A stretch of 64,000 nt of DNA from Acarospora socialis (Eukaryota; Ascomycota; Lecanoromycetes; Acarosporales; Acarosporaceae), in contig JAMYGW020000010.1 of assembly GCA_025617375.2 (NCBI GenBank), forward strand, positions 1,364,001 through 1,428,000, given 5' to 3'. Under the pieces are notes generated by a model. It saw only the letters and a list, made by a program, of their open reading frames with translations, did not search any database and was not told where the DNA came from. The position numbers and the translations under genes are program-made. Numbering within the stretch: position 1 is the stretch's first letter; every line of letters starts with the position of its first letter. Below, one piece after another: positions 37,201-47,013 of the stretch.

Positions 37201-38231
37201 GGTGAGAACTGGTAACGCTGCAGGTGTGATGTAATTCGCATCTTCGTCATTAACCTGAAGCAATGCATCTGCTGCAGGCTCGGTGTCACCGGCAGACTTT
37301 GAACGTCCGATGGTGATGACTAGGCGATGTATGCAGTTACGGTCATTGAGATCATCCTCCTCATCCAGAGATCTTATCAGACCGAGGAGCTTCTCGATAC
37401 ACCCTTTTGCTTGACATGAAATGGCGCGTTGCAAGAGGTTGAGTAAGAGTGTTTGAAAGATAGGCCCATTTGGGTCTTCAGAACCTGTATTAGCCTCCGG
37501 TAGGAGCTCAAGAATGATAGAAGCGTCGTCATTGCGTATCGCACGGTCAACAGTATCTAGAAGACCTGGTGGCAGATTCAATATAGCCTTCGACGAAACC
37601 CTCCGAATGGAGTGAGACGACCGAGACGAACTCGCATCACTCAATACCTTCACATCTCCAAGGGTAGACAGCCAAGCATTGATTGTGTTCATCGCTTCGG
37701 ATAGTCCCACATTCGTTGCGAACGGCTTAGGGTCGACCTTCGATTCAAGGTAGCGACGCTGCGCACAGGCGTTTGGAATCTGCTTATCCAGTTTCTTCGT
37801 AATCTTGATGAAGCCTCGACGGTTGACCTCCCCATACCATTGCAATTTCCTAAGCTCGCTGCGCAGTTCAAGTAGGGCACCCATAAAGTCCTCAACCTCA
37901 TCTTTGTCCATGCCCTCCGGAACCACGGTTGGTTTTCCATAACGGTCTTGCAGGAGCTTCAGCCGCCGTGCAGATTCATTGAATTTCTTATTGTAAAAGG
38001 CATGAACGTCTTCGAGGTTTCGATCGAGGGAATAGAAGAACTCTAGGGTATGCGTTAGTATGCTGTGTGCACCTCAACGATGTTTCCAAGCCCACCGGCC
38101 AGGTCTGCTTCCCCTCCATGCTTTACGGTTTCCGCAGCAGACTTGATAAGCTTCTTCAATGCCTTGTAATTGATGTAAGATGCAGACCACTCCGGGACCT
38201 GATTGCGAGGTAGGTTTCGGCCGAACTTCAT
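34261..38231 (-). CDS. GDE1: SPX-ankyrin-GDPD glycerophosphodiesterase (Gde1/Pho81-like)
   Basis: Predicted to hydrolyse glycerophosphocholine to glycerol 3-phosphate and choline, with the SPX domain sensing inositol pyrophosphates. Nine exons, 1179 aa. Introns: 38043-38095, 35683-35735, 35578-35623, 35489-35535, 35432-35484, 35265-35330, 34903-34960 and 34447-34501. SPX (about 1-170) starts 'MKFGRNLPRNQVPEW' with 'YINYKALKKLIK'. Ankyrin repeats lie at about 290-520 ('GETALHVAARFGHERCAKLL', 'GWTPLFVASVDGHLPIVELL'). The GDPD domain (about 810-1150) has 'VIGHRGLGKN', 'GENTIQSF', 'YVEFDVQLTKD' and 'YHDF', so the catalytic His and acidic residues are present. The motif YVEFDVQL is encoded across a 4-nt microexon (35488-35485). 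Start at 38231 because SPX must begin at the N-terminus. Confidence 0.94.
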
Positions 38232-39458
38232 GGTGGTGAACTTCCTCCCAGGGGAGGATCCGGGGCTTGAGTAGAGCGATGAGGCAGGCCCAGAGCGAGA
38301 AACCCGATACCTACCGATGGTTGACCTCAAGTGTTCAGTGACGTAAACGAACCCTACAGGCAGAGCAGGCGGATTTGGCGGTGGCCAGGAATAATTGGGC
38401 CATTCGATCGTTGTGTGATGGAAAGTTTTCTGTGTCAGAAATTAATTAGATATTTAAGTCTTTGATGAGTTGTGTGGGTCGGAGTGAGTTGTGTTGTTGA
38501 AGCACGTTTATGGCAAATCAAATCTCGTTGGCTGTTGTTTCGCAAGCAATTCACGCATAGAAGGACTCACCGACCGTGTCTATTCCGGCTTCTATTTCAG
38601 ATCCCCTTTGTCGGAGACCCTGGAATCAAAACGGAAAAGAGAGTTATGACCATCGACAAATTCGAGAGAAAGTGCTTTCGATGGCAGCACAAGCAATGCT
38701 CACCGCATATGCTGTGCGATAAGTTCCATCTCCATGCTGAGCGACTGTCAGGAGTAGCGTACTCTGCAGTACTTACTCCGTGGCTTGACAGGTAAAATGG
38801 TGAGTTGGCCAAGATATAGGACACTCTTGCCTTTTAAATAAGACGCTCTATTATATTGTTTGGTGGACCGGTTGCAGATAGAAGATGTCAGGTCTACCCG
38901 GACTACCCAATGAATGATCTACAAGCCCGCGCCATGGCTTGATCTAATGCGCAAGCCACAAACCTGTCAACGGGATACGGTGAAGACCAACGGCCAATTC
39001 TTCACGCGTTTGCATATATTTAGGTTTCGTGCAATAAATAACAAGGTAAAGTGTTAAAAATTGTCTTCACCCGGGAGGATATGATTTCCCTCCTCATCCG
39101 CAGCAATCTAAAACCCAAGGCTCGCCCTTCCCTTCCTCAAAGAACTCCTACTTTATCGTTGCCGATCCATACAAAACCACCATACTCCGTTGAAAGACAG
39201 TTTGCCGCAACCAGGGCTACACCCACTCCCAGGTCTTATTGGTCCGGCCGATAATATCATGTAGAACATAGTGTTTTGGTGGCAGGGCTTGTATCATCTG
39301 CGATTGCGGTCCAGAATAATACTGGTGATCGCATTACCCGTATGCACAGCAGTCGCGGATTCGGATACCGCGGCAATGGAAGAGCGTTTCATTGTGTGAC
39401 TGACGTCCAAGTGAGACGGCCGAACACGCTTCTAGGCCACTTCTTCACCTGCCGCCTG
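38232..39458. other. GDE1 upstream region / 3' side of PPR-like gene
   Basis: 1.2 kb. The part next to GDE1 is its promoter; the part near 39458 is the 3' side of the next gene. ORFs at 38472-38824 on both strands lack family features. One GCACGTTT word at 38502-38509 is listed separately. Confidence 0.5.
38502..38509 (+). promoter_or_regulatory. Candidate Pho4/NUC-1-type phosphate-response site
   Basis: GCACGTTT is identical to the core of the yeast PHO5 UASp1 Pho4 site and lies about 270 bp upstream of the GDE1 start. GDE1 is a phosphate-regulated gene in yeast, which makes the site plausible; an 8-bp match can also be chance. Confidence 0.35.
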
Positions 39459-41408
39459 CTACATGGAAAGTAGGCCAGTGGGCCATTCCCATAGACTGCC
39501 GTTCTCATGTTCTCTCCTTCCAGAAATACCAGGTATTATCTTAGAGTCCTCTAGTCGTGGCAAGTTCTTGTGGCGACTCTTCTGTGGAGAATCGCTTTCC
39601 TCAGCTTCAAAGACTTCCAATGCCGCCTCTTCAAGATCGTCATCGTAAGCTTCTTGTTCCATATCCATGTCAGGAGCTTCTTGGATGCCCTTCGCGGCCT
39701 TGGCGGCTTCCCGTCGTTCCTTTGCCATCATCTTCCGCAGATCTTGGATATCGGTTTGCAAAGGCCTACATTTGCCCGTAAAGAATTGTGGGAGAAACTC
39801 CATGGATACCCCTTGATCATTGAGTTCTCGCAGAATCTCATCGTAGATCTCTTGGCGATTGCAGGCCCTGCAAAGCTGAAGCATCCAGAGATACGCTCGG
39901 TCAGAAATGTATTCCGATGATTCTTTGATATGCTGCCAAACGGCGAACCCTCCTGCCCAGTCACGGTTAAGATTACAGCGTCGAAGGATGGCCGTGAGAA
40001 TCAGGATGTTGGGCTCCCAGCCTTCTTTTAGCATCTCATAATAGACTTTTATCCCTTGCTTGACACCACTAAATTTCAGGGTACCGTTTATCAAGGCTCC
40101 GAAGACATGGTGGTTCTTTGGAGGTTCTTGTATCACCTTTCCATTAGCGGTAATCAAACGACCTTCCGCAGCGGCGGTGATATTGATATCTGGTCTGGCA
40201 AGGATGAGACCACCGTTCCGTCCACGCAGTCTGGTTACGTAGCCTCGGAAGCCTTTCCTGTCATTCGTGAGAGTGTAAAACTTGAGTGTCGCAGATATCG
40301 TGATCTCGTTGGGGCGGACTCTACTCTCGTCGAAAGATTCTAACACCATCTTGACCAACTCGTTTTGTTGGAGGCGTGTAAGATGGGTAAGAAGTAGGTT
40401 GTAAGTGGTAACGTCAGGCGGCGAAGGAGCGAGCAACAAAACGGAACAAAGATTCTCTAACATCAATGCATAGTTTTTCGAACGACTATGCTCTTCAAAG
40501 ATAATGCTTATAGTTTCATTCAGTCTCCTTTGATCATCAGGCGAAAGACTGCCCCTATCATACGCTGGACGTGCAGGCCAGTCGGGTATGTAGTTTTGCG
40601 TAGGGTTTCCGTTGTCCCGGAGGTGTTGAAGATATTGATTCATTGTGGCGATCTTTGGGGCCAGCTTGCGTCGAGTAATCGCTGCTCCGTTTGAGACATC
40701 CTGTGGGGATCTACCGTTAAGGTCCTCCCGATCTCGTACCGATGATAGATGCCCAATTAACCGTAGCACAAGTTTGGCAACTGAGAGTTCAAAGGTTCGG
40801 AGCTTCTTGGAGGAATACTCCCGAAGCGATTCGACTGTCACCTCTGGAGGACAGTGTCCGTTCCGTATAAATCCTTTCCGCGCTGGATGCACCTTCCAAC
40901 CCCCTCCGAGTAGTTCGAGGAGTTGATCACTTGTCAAGATTTGCTCGATCTGAGCTTCCGACAGCTGCTTGTGGAGGTCAGGCGGAATAATCGTCGAAGC
41001 CAAGTGTCTCATGGTCCACCGATCATCTACATCTTCTGGGCGCAGCTTCACAACATCGCGCCACCTCGGCTTCTGTCGACCCACAAGATCTTCGGTGTCA
41101 CGGCTGGTTCCTCCTACACACTCAGCTCTTGTGCGCTCACGTTCCTCAAGGTCTTTCAGCTCTTTTCTGACTTCGGTAATCGCGCCGTCCAGCTCCTTTC
41201 GCCGTTCATCTTTGTACTTCGCATCTACTATAGCGGCGGTTGCGAATATGGAAGAGTAGAAAACTGTGAATGCATCTCCAAACTTGAGTCGTCTCCGCCC
41301 CGTAGCAGTAGCCGTACGTCGAGAGAGTGCCGAAGCAGCGAAAGACAAACAGGAAGAACATCGGCATGTGCATTTCGGCTGCGCAGCGCGGGACCAGAGA
41401 GTCTGCAT
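39459..41408 (-). CDS. Mitochondrial pentatricopeptide-type protein
   Basis: Single exon of 649 aa from the ATG at 41408 ('MQTLWSRAAQ'). The N-terminus has a Cys-rich element 'CTCRCSSC' followed by an Arg/Ala/Ser/Thr segment, 'TATATGRRRLKFGDAFTVFY', consistent with a mitochondrial presequence, a hydrophobic stretch and a charged coiled coil. The middle has helical pairs of PPR character: 'DVTTYNLLLTHLTRLQQNEL', 'RPNEITISATLKFYTLTND', 'NHHVFGALINGTLKFSGVK' and 'EPNILILTAILRRCNLNRD'. The C-terminus is acidic. PPR proteins bind organellar RNA; a role in mitochondrial RNA or translation is inferred. An in-frame ATG at 41447 would add 13 residues without improving the targeting signal. Divergent from the DUF866 gene, 270 bp apart. 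Confidence 0.8.
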   Translation of the reverse strand: MQTLWSRAAQPKCTCRCSSCLSFAASALSRRTATATGRRRLKFGDAFTVFYSSIFATAAIVDAKYKDERRKELDGAITEVRKELKDLEERERTRAECVGGTSRDTEDLVGRQKPRWRDVVKLRPEDVDDRWTMRHLASTIIPPDLHKQLSEAQIEQILTSDQLLELLGGGWKVHPARKGFIRNGHCPPEVTVESLREYSSKKLRTFELSVAKLVLRLIGHLSSVRDREDLNGRSPQDVSNGAAITRRKLAPKIATMNQYLQHLRDNGNPTQNYIPDWPARPAYDRGSLSPDDQRRLNETISIIFEEHSRSKNYALMLENLCSVLLLAPSPPDVTTYNLLLTHLTRLQQNELVKMVLESFDESRVRPNEITISATLKFYTLTNDRKGFRGYVTRLRGRNGGLILARPDINITAAAEGRLITANGKVIQEPPKNHHVFGALINGTLKFSGVKQGIKVYYEMLKEGWEPNILILTAILRRCNLNRDWAGGFAVWQHIKESSEYISDRAYLWMLQLCRACNRQEIYDEILRELNDQGVSMEFLPQFFTGKCRPLQTDIQDLRKMMAKERREAAKAAKGIQEAPDMDMEQEAYDDDLEEAALEVFEAEESDSPQKSRHKNLPRLEDSKIIPGISGRREHENGSLWEWPTGLLSM

Positions 41409-41678
41409 GGTGATATCATACTCCACTGCCACGGGTCTTTCGATCAATGGTTCTCAATAGTCACTGAGGTAGTTTGTGGTTCCAAGAAGCCTTGGTGATG
41501 ATGATGTAGGTACCTTAGCGAGGTAGAGTACCTATACTTGGCGCTCCAATCTTGGACGGATTAGGTTAGACGAAGCGGTCCGACATATCCCGCCATACCT
41601 ACTTTCCAGCCCTCTACCTTACTGCTGGCTCCCTCCACCCTTTGACCCAGAGATGGGATCCACTTAGACTGACCGATA

Positions 41679-42384
41679 ATGTTGGCGCTTACTTTAACCG
41701 CGGACTTGACAGGGTACGAATATACAATCCATTACAGTTTGCTATAATCTAATTAAATCTTCCCACAGTGTGACAGATCTACGGCCTAAAGACACCGCTG
41801 AAGCGCCCTACTTCTACACGTTTAGAGTACAATGTACCTCTTGTCGAGAGGTCCACCCCAACTGGGTGAATGTGAGCCGATATGTGAGTATTCGTTCTAC
41901 ATTGAGAGGAAGCTTGCTAATTTGAGAAAAGGAATCGAATGAGATGTCTGGCAGCAGAGGCGAAGCCAACTTTGTGTGGAGATGCAAGTCATGTAAGGTT
42001 CGGTGGTTTCTTCGAATGTCACAGAGAAGGAACAGTCGTGCTGATTGCACCTCCAGAGGGAATCGACGGCCACCATTAAGGCGCCACCTTCGTCTTACCA
42101 ACATGCTTCCCCTCCGAAGAGGCAGAACGTCGTTGAGTTTGACTGCCGGGGCCTTGAGTTTACCGAGTTCAAGGCGGATGTAAGTAGAGGATATTGCTCG
42201 TTTCGCAAACGCTTAGAAACCAGCTAATGGTCTTGCTAAGGGGGAGTGGCTTGCGAAGGGCTTGGACTCACCCACGGTCTTCTCCAGCATCGACCTGCAG
42301 GAAGGCGAGTGGTTCGATTATGATGAGAAGGCAGGAGAGGAGGTTAGCATCAAGGATCTCATATGGGAAATTCGACGAGCTTGA
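41679..42384 (+). CDS. CXXC-motif zinc-binding protein (DUF866, UPF0587 family)
   Basis: Small protein of 160 aa, the size of human CZIB and yeast YCR090C. Five exons; introns 41714-41768, 41884-41931, 41998-42056 and 42180-42240 (48-61 nt). It starts 'MLALTLTADLTGVTDLRP' and has two CXXC pairs, CTSC in 'FRVQCTSCREVHPNWV' and CKSC in 'NFVWRCKSCKRESTATI', which form one zinc site. The SRGEANFVW and 'VEFDCRGLEFTEF' blocks are family hallmarks, as is the closing 'GEWFDYDEKAGEEVSI'. Each intron junction falls in a conserved motif. The molecular role is unknown; family members are cytosolic and nuclear. Confidence 0.92.
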
Positions 42385-42830
42385 ATAGAATTATCTTACC
42401 ATCTCGGTTGAGCTTCTCTATGCTGGTAGGATAGAGGTAAAGTCGAAAATCAGGCAATCTCTGGAAATCATGAAACCGACTACGGTTGTATGATAGACAG
42501 GACAAGTGCAAAGCCATATTACTTGCTCATTCCATTTCATACCATAACACGCTAGCTTGAGCTGAGTTGCGATTCTCGTACATCAATCGTTCTGTAATCC
42601 TCATAGTAGTAACTCTAAGCTGCTTATCATTTATTCTGTGATCTATTCTTGGATGCTGTATAAAGATGAAGTCGGCTTCAGAGATTATGAGTGTGCTCCA
42701 AGCCCGGGGCTGTATGTTTCTATTCGGCAAATTCCGCAAGCACAGAAGCCTACTCTAGCTTCGACCGCGAAATTTACCACGTCGAGTGAGCTTGATACCT
42801 TGACAACCGCTTCTACAATCTGTCACAAAC
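42385..42830. other. Intergenic, DUF866 gene / SmF
   Basis: 446 bp. The plus-strand ORF beginning near 42638 runs through the SmF start in another frame and is not supported. Holds the SmF promoter. Confidence 0.5.
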
Positions 42831-43293
42831 ATGAGCGTATGATATTTTCCATTGAGGATCAGTTTGCTGTGCTAACTTGGGTCTTTGCCAGTTCGTCCCG
42901 CTCAACCCAAGGCCTATGTTGCAGTCCCTGTAAGCTCCTGAGCGCATTCACCTCAAAGCTTGGGAGAAGAGCTGATCGAAGCTCCATTCTAGCGTCAATG
43001 AGGAGGTCATCGTACGCCTGAAATGGGGCCAGACGGAGTACAAAGGACGGTTGATAAGTGTCGATTCGTACATGAACATCCAACTTTCCAACACGGAGGA
43101 GTTCATCGACAATAAGAGCACGGGGAGCCTGGGGCAGGTGTTGATCCGGTCAGTACGCGCTGCTGGATTGCTTCAACGAGTGATAGTCGGGCAGAACCGG
43201 GTACTGACGTGTAGGAAATGCTTTAGGTGTAACAATGTACTCTGGATATCCGGCGCGAAGGGAAAGCACGAGGATACGGCCATGGACGGGTGA
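42831..43293 (+). CDS. SMX3: Small nuclear ribonucleoprotein F (Sm-F)
   Basis: SmF is one of seven Sm proteins forming the ring on U1, U2, U4 and U5 snRNAs. Four exons, 88 aa, the standard size. The first coding exon is only ATGAGC (42831-42836). Introns: 42837-42891, 42930-42992 and 43149-43226. The joined protein reads 'MSFVPLNPRPMLQSLVNEE', then Sm1 'VIVRLKWGQTEYKGRLISVD', 'SYMNIQLSNTEEFID', and Sm2 'GQVLIRCNNVLWISG'. The last intron (78 nt) is a multiple of three without stops, so unspliced mRNA would stay open and insert 26 residues between the Sm2 halves. It converges on RTP1. Confidence 0.95.
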
Positions 43294-43526
43294 AGGTGGG
43301 CGGTATAGAGCAGACGTTCTAAAGAGCAGCACTCTCGAAGCTTTACAGTCTGTCTGGTTGCACACTTCAGCGCCACCATGAGATCCACAGAGGTCACGTT
43401 TGGACTCAGCGACGAAGATGCCAAAACTGGCACAAACTACGGGACAAGAAGGTGTTTATGTACATAGAGGCGTTTGGTGCAACTGGATCATGAGAACCAG
43501 ATACCCATAATGTCGATCACCATTTC

Positions 43527-46500
43527 TCAGTCCACTTCTTCAATGCACGGTCTTGTGTTTGAGGGCACGCTTGGATTGACCGATAATCCAGCCAGCCTAC
43601 CAGACCCCCGGAAACTCGTAGAACTCAAATCAGGACCTTCGAGGGAAGATGCGCCAAGGAGAGACTTCGAGCTCCACGCTTCTAGACTCTCGATTACGGC
43701 TGCAGTATGCTTCTTGACTAGATCATCCCTATCCGTGGCCTCCACGTATCGAAGCACTCTGACAACCTCTTCGAGGTTTTCCACCGCGAAACCGAAGCCG
43801 AGTTTTCGTCCCTCCTCTTCTGCCTTGTTAACAGCCTTGGCTAAGTTTAGACACAGTAGTACTGCAGCTCGGCGTAAGATGGCTGTTTCGTCACCTAGCT
43901 CCAGAGTCATGATGGAGATGGCCATATCGACGGCTGTAGATGTGAGTGTCGATCCCAGGCCGCCTGCGTTCGTGTGAATTGCAGCGCCGAGCACTGAGAG
44001 TGCGGACGTTCTGATCCGGACATCTTCCGCGGCTTCCTTTCCTTCCCAGCCTTCAACGATCTTCGCATGCCTTTCTAAGACTACGTCGTCCTCAATTTCT
44101 CCAGTCAGCGATGGTACTTCCCCGCCCCAGGCTTCTTCGGCCTCTGCAATCCTCGTCTGCTTGTCCCTCATGGTCTTGTGTCTCTGAGCTTCAGCTTTGG
44201 GCCGTCGTCCCCGTCTCCCAGCTAGCTCGATCGTAGTGTCTCCAACAATTCTCGCTGTCTCACCAATCAAACCCTCCCCTAGACCTTCCACAGTCCTTAA
44301 AAGAGCTTCACCTATCCTCAACCTCTGATCTAGCCCCACTTCTTCTTCGCGATCAAGATACCGCTCCGCTAGCATCTTAACTACAGTCTTGGGGTGGTGT
44401 TGCGCCAATAAGGAGAGTGACTTGATCGCGTTGAGGTATATGTATTCGTCCTCGTCCTGAAGTAGCGAAAGCAGAAGGACTGACGTGGCGAATATGTCAA
44501 GGATCACTGAATGCGATGATATTAGGGTCGTGAGAAGCGAAAGTCCTTGAGCGCGGACCGGGACAACGGAGTCACTGAGGTGCGTAAGAGCCAATGAGTA
44601 GATTTTACGGTCGTTAAGGTGGGGATCGAGTTTCGACGTTACGGCAGAAGGGTTAGAAGTGGAAACTTGAAGGTCAAGTAAGGTTGCAATGTTTGAGGCC
44701 GCTATTGAGAGCGATGAAAGTACCGATGTTTTCGATTTTGAGATATAGCGCAGGGAGGACTGCATTCTAGAAAAGATTTCGGTCGTTTTTGGAGTGCCGA
44801 CAAAGTCGGGAGAGGATAGAATCGCTGACAGGAGACTGAGAGCCACCGAGACGATTTCTGCTCGGTCGCCCTCAGTCTCCGTCGCTACGTCGGATTCTCG
44901 AATCGGCCGTTCGGGTCGCTCTTCGGTCTGGGCGATGATGGTTCTTAAATCAGAAAGAGATAAATTTGTGGTACCTGCGCTGGAGCGCTGATTCTTTCTC
45001 GTGTCGTTCTCGACAAATTCTTCCATCAGCTGGTCGACAAGCTCTAACAACCGGTCAGGACTACCAGCGAGCTTATTCTTGTACCGCTCCAGCATTCCCT
45101 GAGCAAGCTTGGCATAGATTAGAACGTGCATTGGGTTTGTGTTCTTGTCTCTGAATGCCTCAGAGATCTTGCCGCTTCCCTCTGCTCTCGATCCTGGCAA
45201 CAACCAGCGCTTGGTTATACTCATGAATACATCGGCAATGGTTTGCTGGTCATTGATGTCTGAGCCTAAGAGGCCCAGGAACTCTTCAACACGACTGTCG
45301 ACGTCCTGTACGATGGCGACTACATCACCAACGCTGTCTGGGCTGTGTGGTCGTTTTCGAATCTCGATACCACCTTGCCTTCCCGGCCCATAAGTCCACC
45401 ATGAACCTCCATCCCATAGGAGCTCTTCCGCAATTTTGACTACCTGCCCGGCGTTCGCAGCAGTGTTCAGGTAGGTATGAAGCAGCTTCGAGGGTTCATC
45501 AAGCCACGCATTTCTTCCTGTTTTCCTAGCATAACAGAGCAGACCCCACAACGGTAATACTAGTTGTCCTACGAGCCTTTTGGTTAGCCCTGGATTTGGG
45601 TGAGCAAGAATCAACGCGGCTAAGCGATTGAGCGCTCGTTGGACATAAGCCTCGTCGACAATGCAATAGTCGAGGTCAGATTCAGCTGCTTTGGTGTGGC
45701 TAGCAGTAGGGACTTTGGTTCCGTCTTGCGTTGGGTTCAGCCTTTCGATAATTGGCTGCGCAAACAGCTTCCAACCAATTGTACCGGGTGCACCAAATGC
45801 CCTACGCCCCAGAATACCACTTCCAACGACGAAAGCCCCTGCCCGGCGCAAATCATCGGGCCCTTCATCCAGAAGATCCAGTAGCTGCGGCGCGAGTCTC
45901 GTAAAGTAGTTCTCTGGAGTCAGAGAGCTTGGCACAGAAGACAGCAGCTTCGAAGCTTGGGTTAAGGTTTCAAGCGACAACACGGACCCTGCCTCGGTTT
46001 TGCCAGAAGGGTAGTCTTCGGACGTACTATTTGACATGGGCTTCGGGATTGTAGTGGCAAGAAATGTAATAGTCTGACGTACACCACCCGGACGAAGCGG
46101 TAGAAGCGACAGTGCAGTCGTCAAGGGACTCCGTAGCCATGGTGGACAGGAGGGCTGTAACAAGCCCGTAAGAATTGGGAAGAGAAGATATGTTGGTGTT
46201 CTAGCAGACAGATGACCCTCAGCCAGGATGCTAGTAGAAGGAAACGCTTACTTGCATGGAAACAGCGTGATAGAAGAGATGCATATGTCATAGTGAGGAT
46301 CTTTACGTACTCGTCCAGTAGTCGCTCTAAAAGGACTCGATATTCATTGCTCTGATATGTGCTTTCACAGGAATGGCCGTAAGCTAGCTCGCCGCAAGCA
46401 CAGATAACATCCACCAGATTTCTCTCACGGACTGCAGGGTTGACGCCTTTGTCACCAGCGAAGAAGATTTTACTCAAACTATCAATCACCTCCTTCAATA

Positions 46501-47013
46501 AACCCAATAGAATGTCTTTATTGTGACCTATCTCAGCCACGTACCTTGCAGCAACACCGGCTTGCAGGACGGATTTAACACGGCGCTTAATAGGAATGCC
46601 TACGCCCGGTGACAAGGCTGGGTATATACCCTCCAACGATATCAGATCCAATAATCCATCAATGACTCGTCTGTCCCTGGGATTGTATAAGGTCTGCTTA
46701 GCATCACAAGTATCAGACGATCCAATGAGAGCCACATGGATATCGCATAGATGGGTGACCGCTGCTCTCAGGACGAGTTCCCTCCTTTTAGGCAAGTCTG
46801 TCCCGGTTTGCTTGGGTAGTTGAACGATAAGGCGATCAACCAGAGACTGGCCTCGTGCTTTCACAAGAACATCTGGAATGATCAGAATAGTCTCCATCTC
46901 AGCGCAAAACCCCACTTACCTTTCCGCAAAACAGGGGCCAGGAAGATTTCCGAGGCTTTCAGAGCATCTTCCACTCTCAGTATATCATTACCTGGGTCAG
47001 TTGGGTCGGCCAT
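43527..47013 (-). CDS. RTP1: RNA polymerase II assembly/import factor Rtp1 (TANGO6-related)
   Basis: HEAT-repeat protein that in yeast helps assemble and import RNA polymerase II. Three exons, 1119 aa: introns 46873-46919 (47 nt) and 46231-46310 (80 nt, donor GTACGT). The second junction gives 'LLDDILAEGHLSARTPTYLL' and keeps the frame of the following 'PILTGLLQPSCPPWL'. The C-terminal half carries the two Rtp1 C-terminal blocks: 'NDRKIYSLALTHLSDSVVPV', 'VRAQGLSLLTTLI', 'EDEYIYLNAIKSLSLLAQHH' (about 690-790) and 'RTSALSVLGAAIHTNAGGL', 'LRRAAVLLCLNL' near the end. The ATG at 47013 is the first in frame, though the frame stays open upstream for 17 codons with protein-like sequence ('NFGYLLSPVLKSL'), so another short first exon is possible. 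Confidence 0.86.

Noticed and set aside
38043-38074. 32-nt intron at the first GDE1 junction (GTGCAC..TAGAG)
   Set aside because: Too short; the 53-nt intron 38043-38095 restores the SPX string 'DLAEFFYSLDRN' with normal length.
43474-43977. 167-codon plus-strand ORF
   Set aside because: Antisense to the RTP1 C-terminus, Ser-rich shadow composition.
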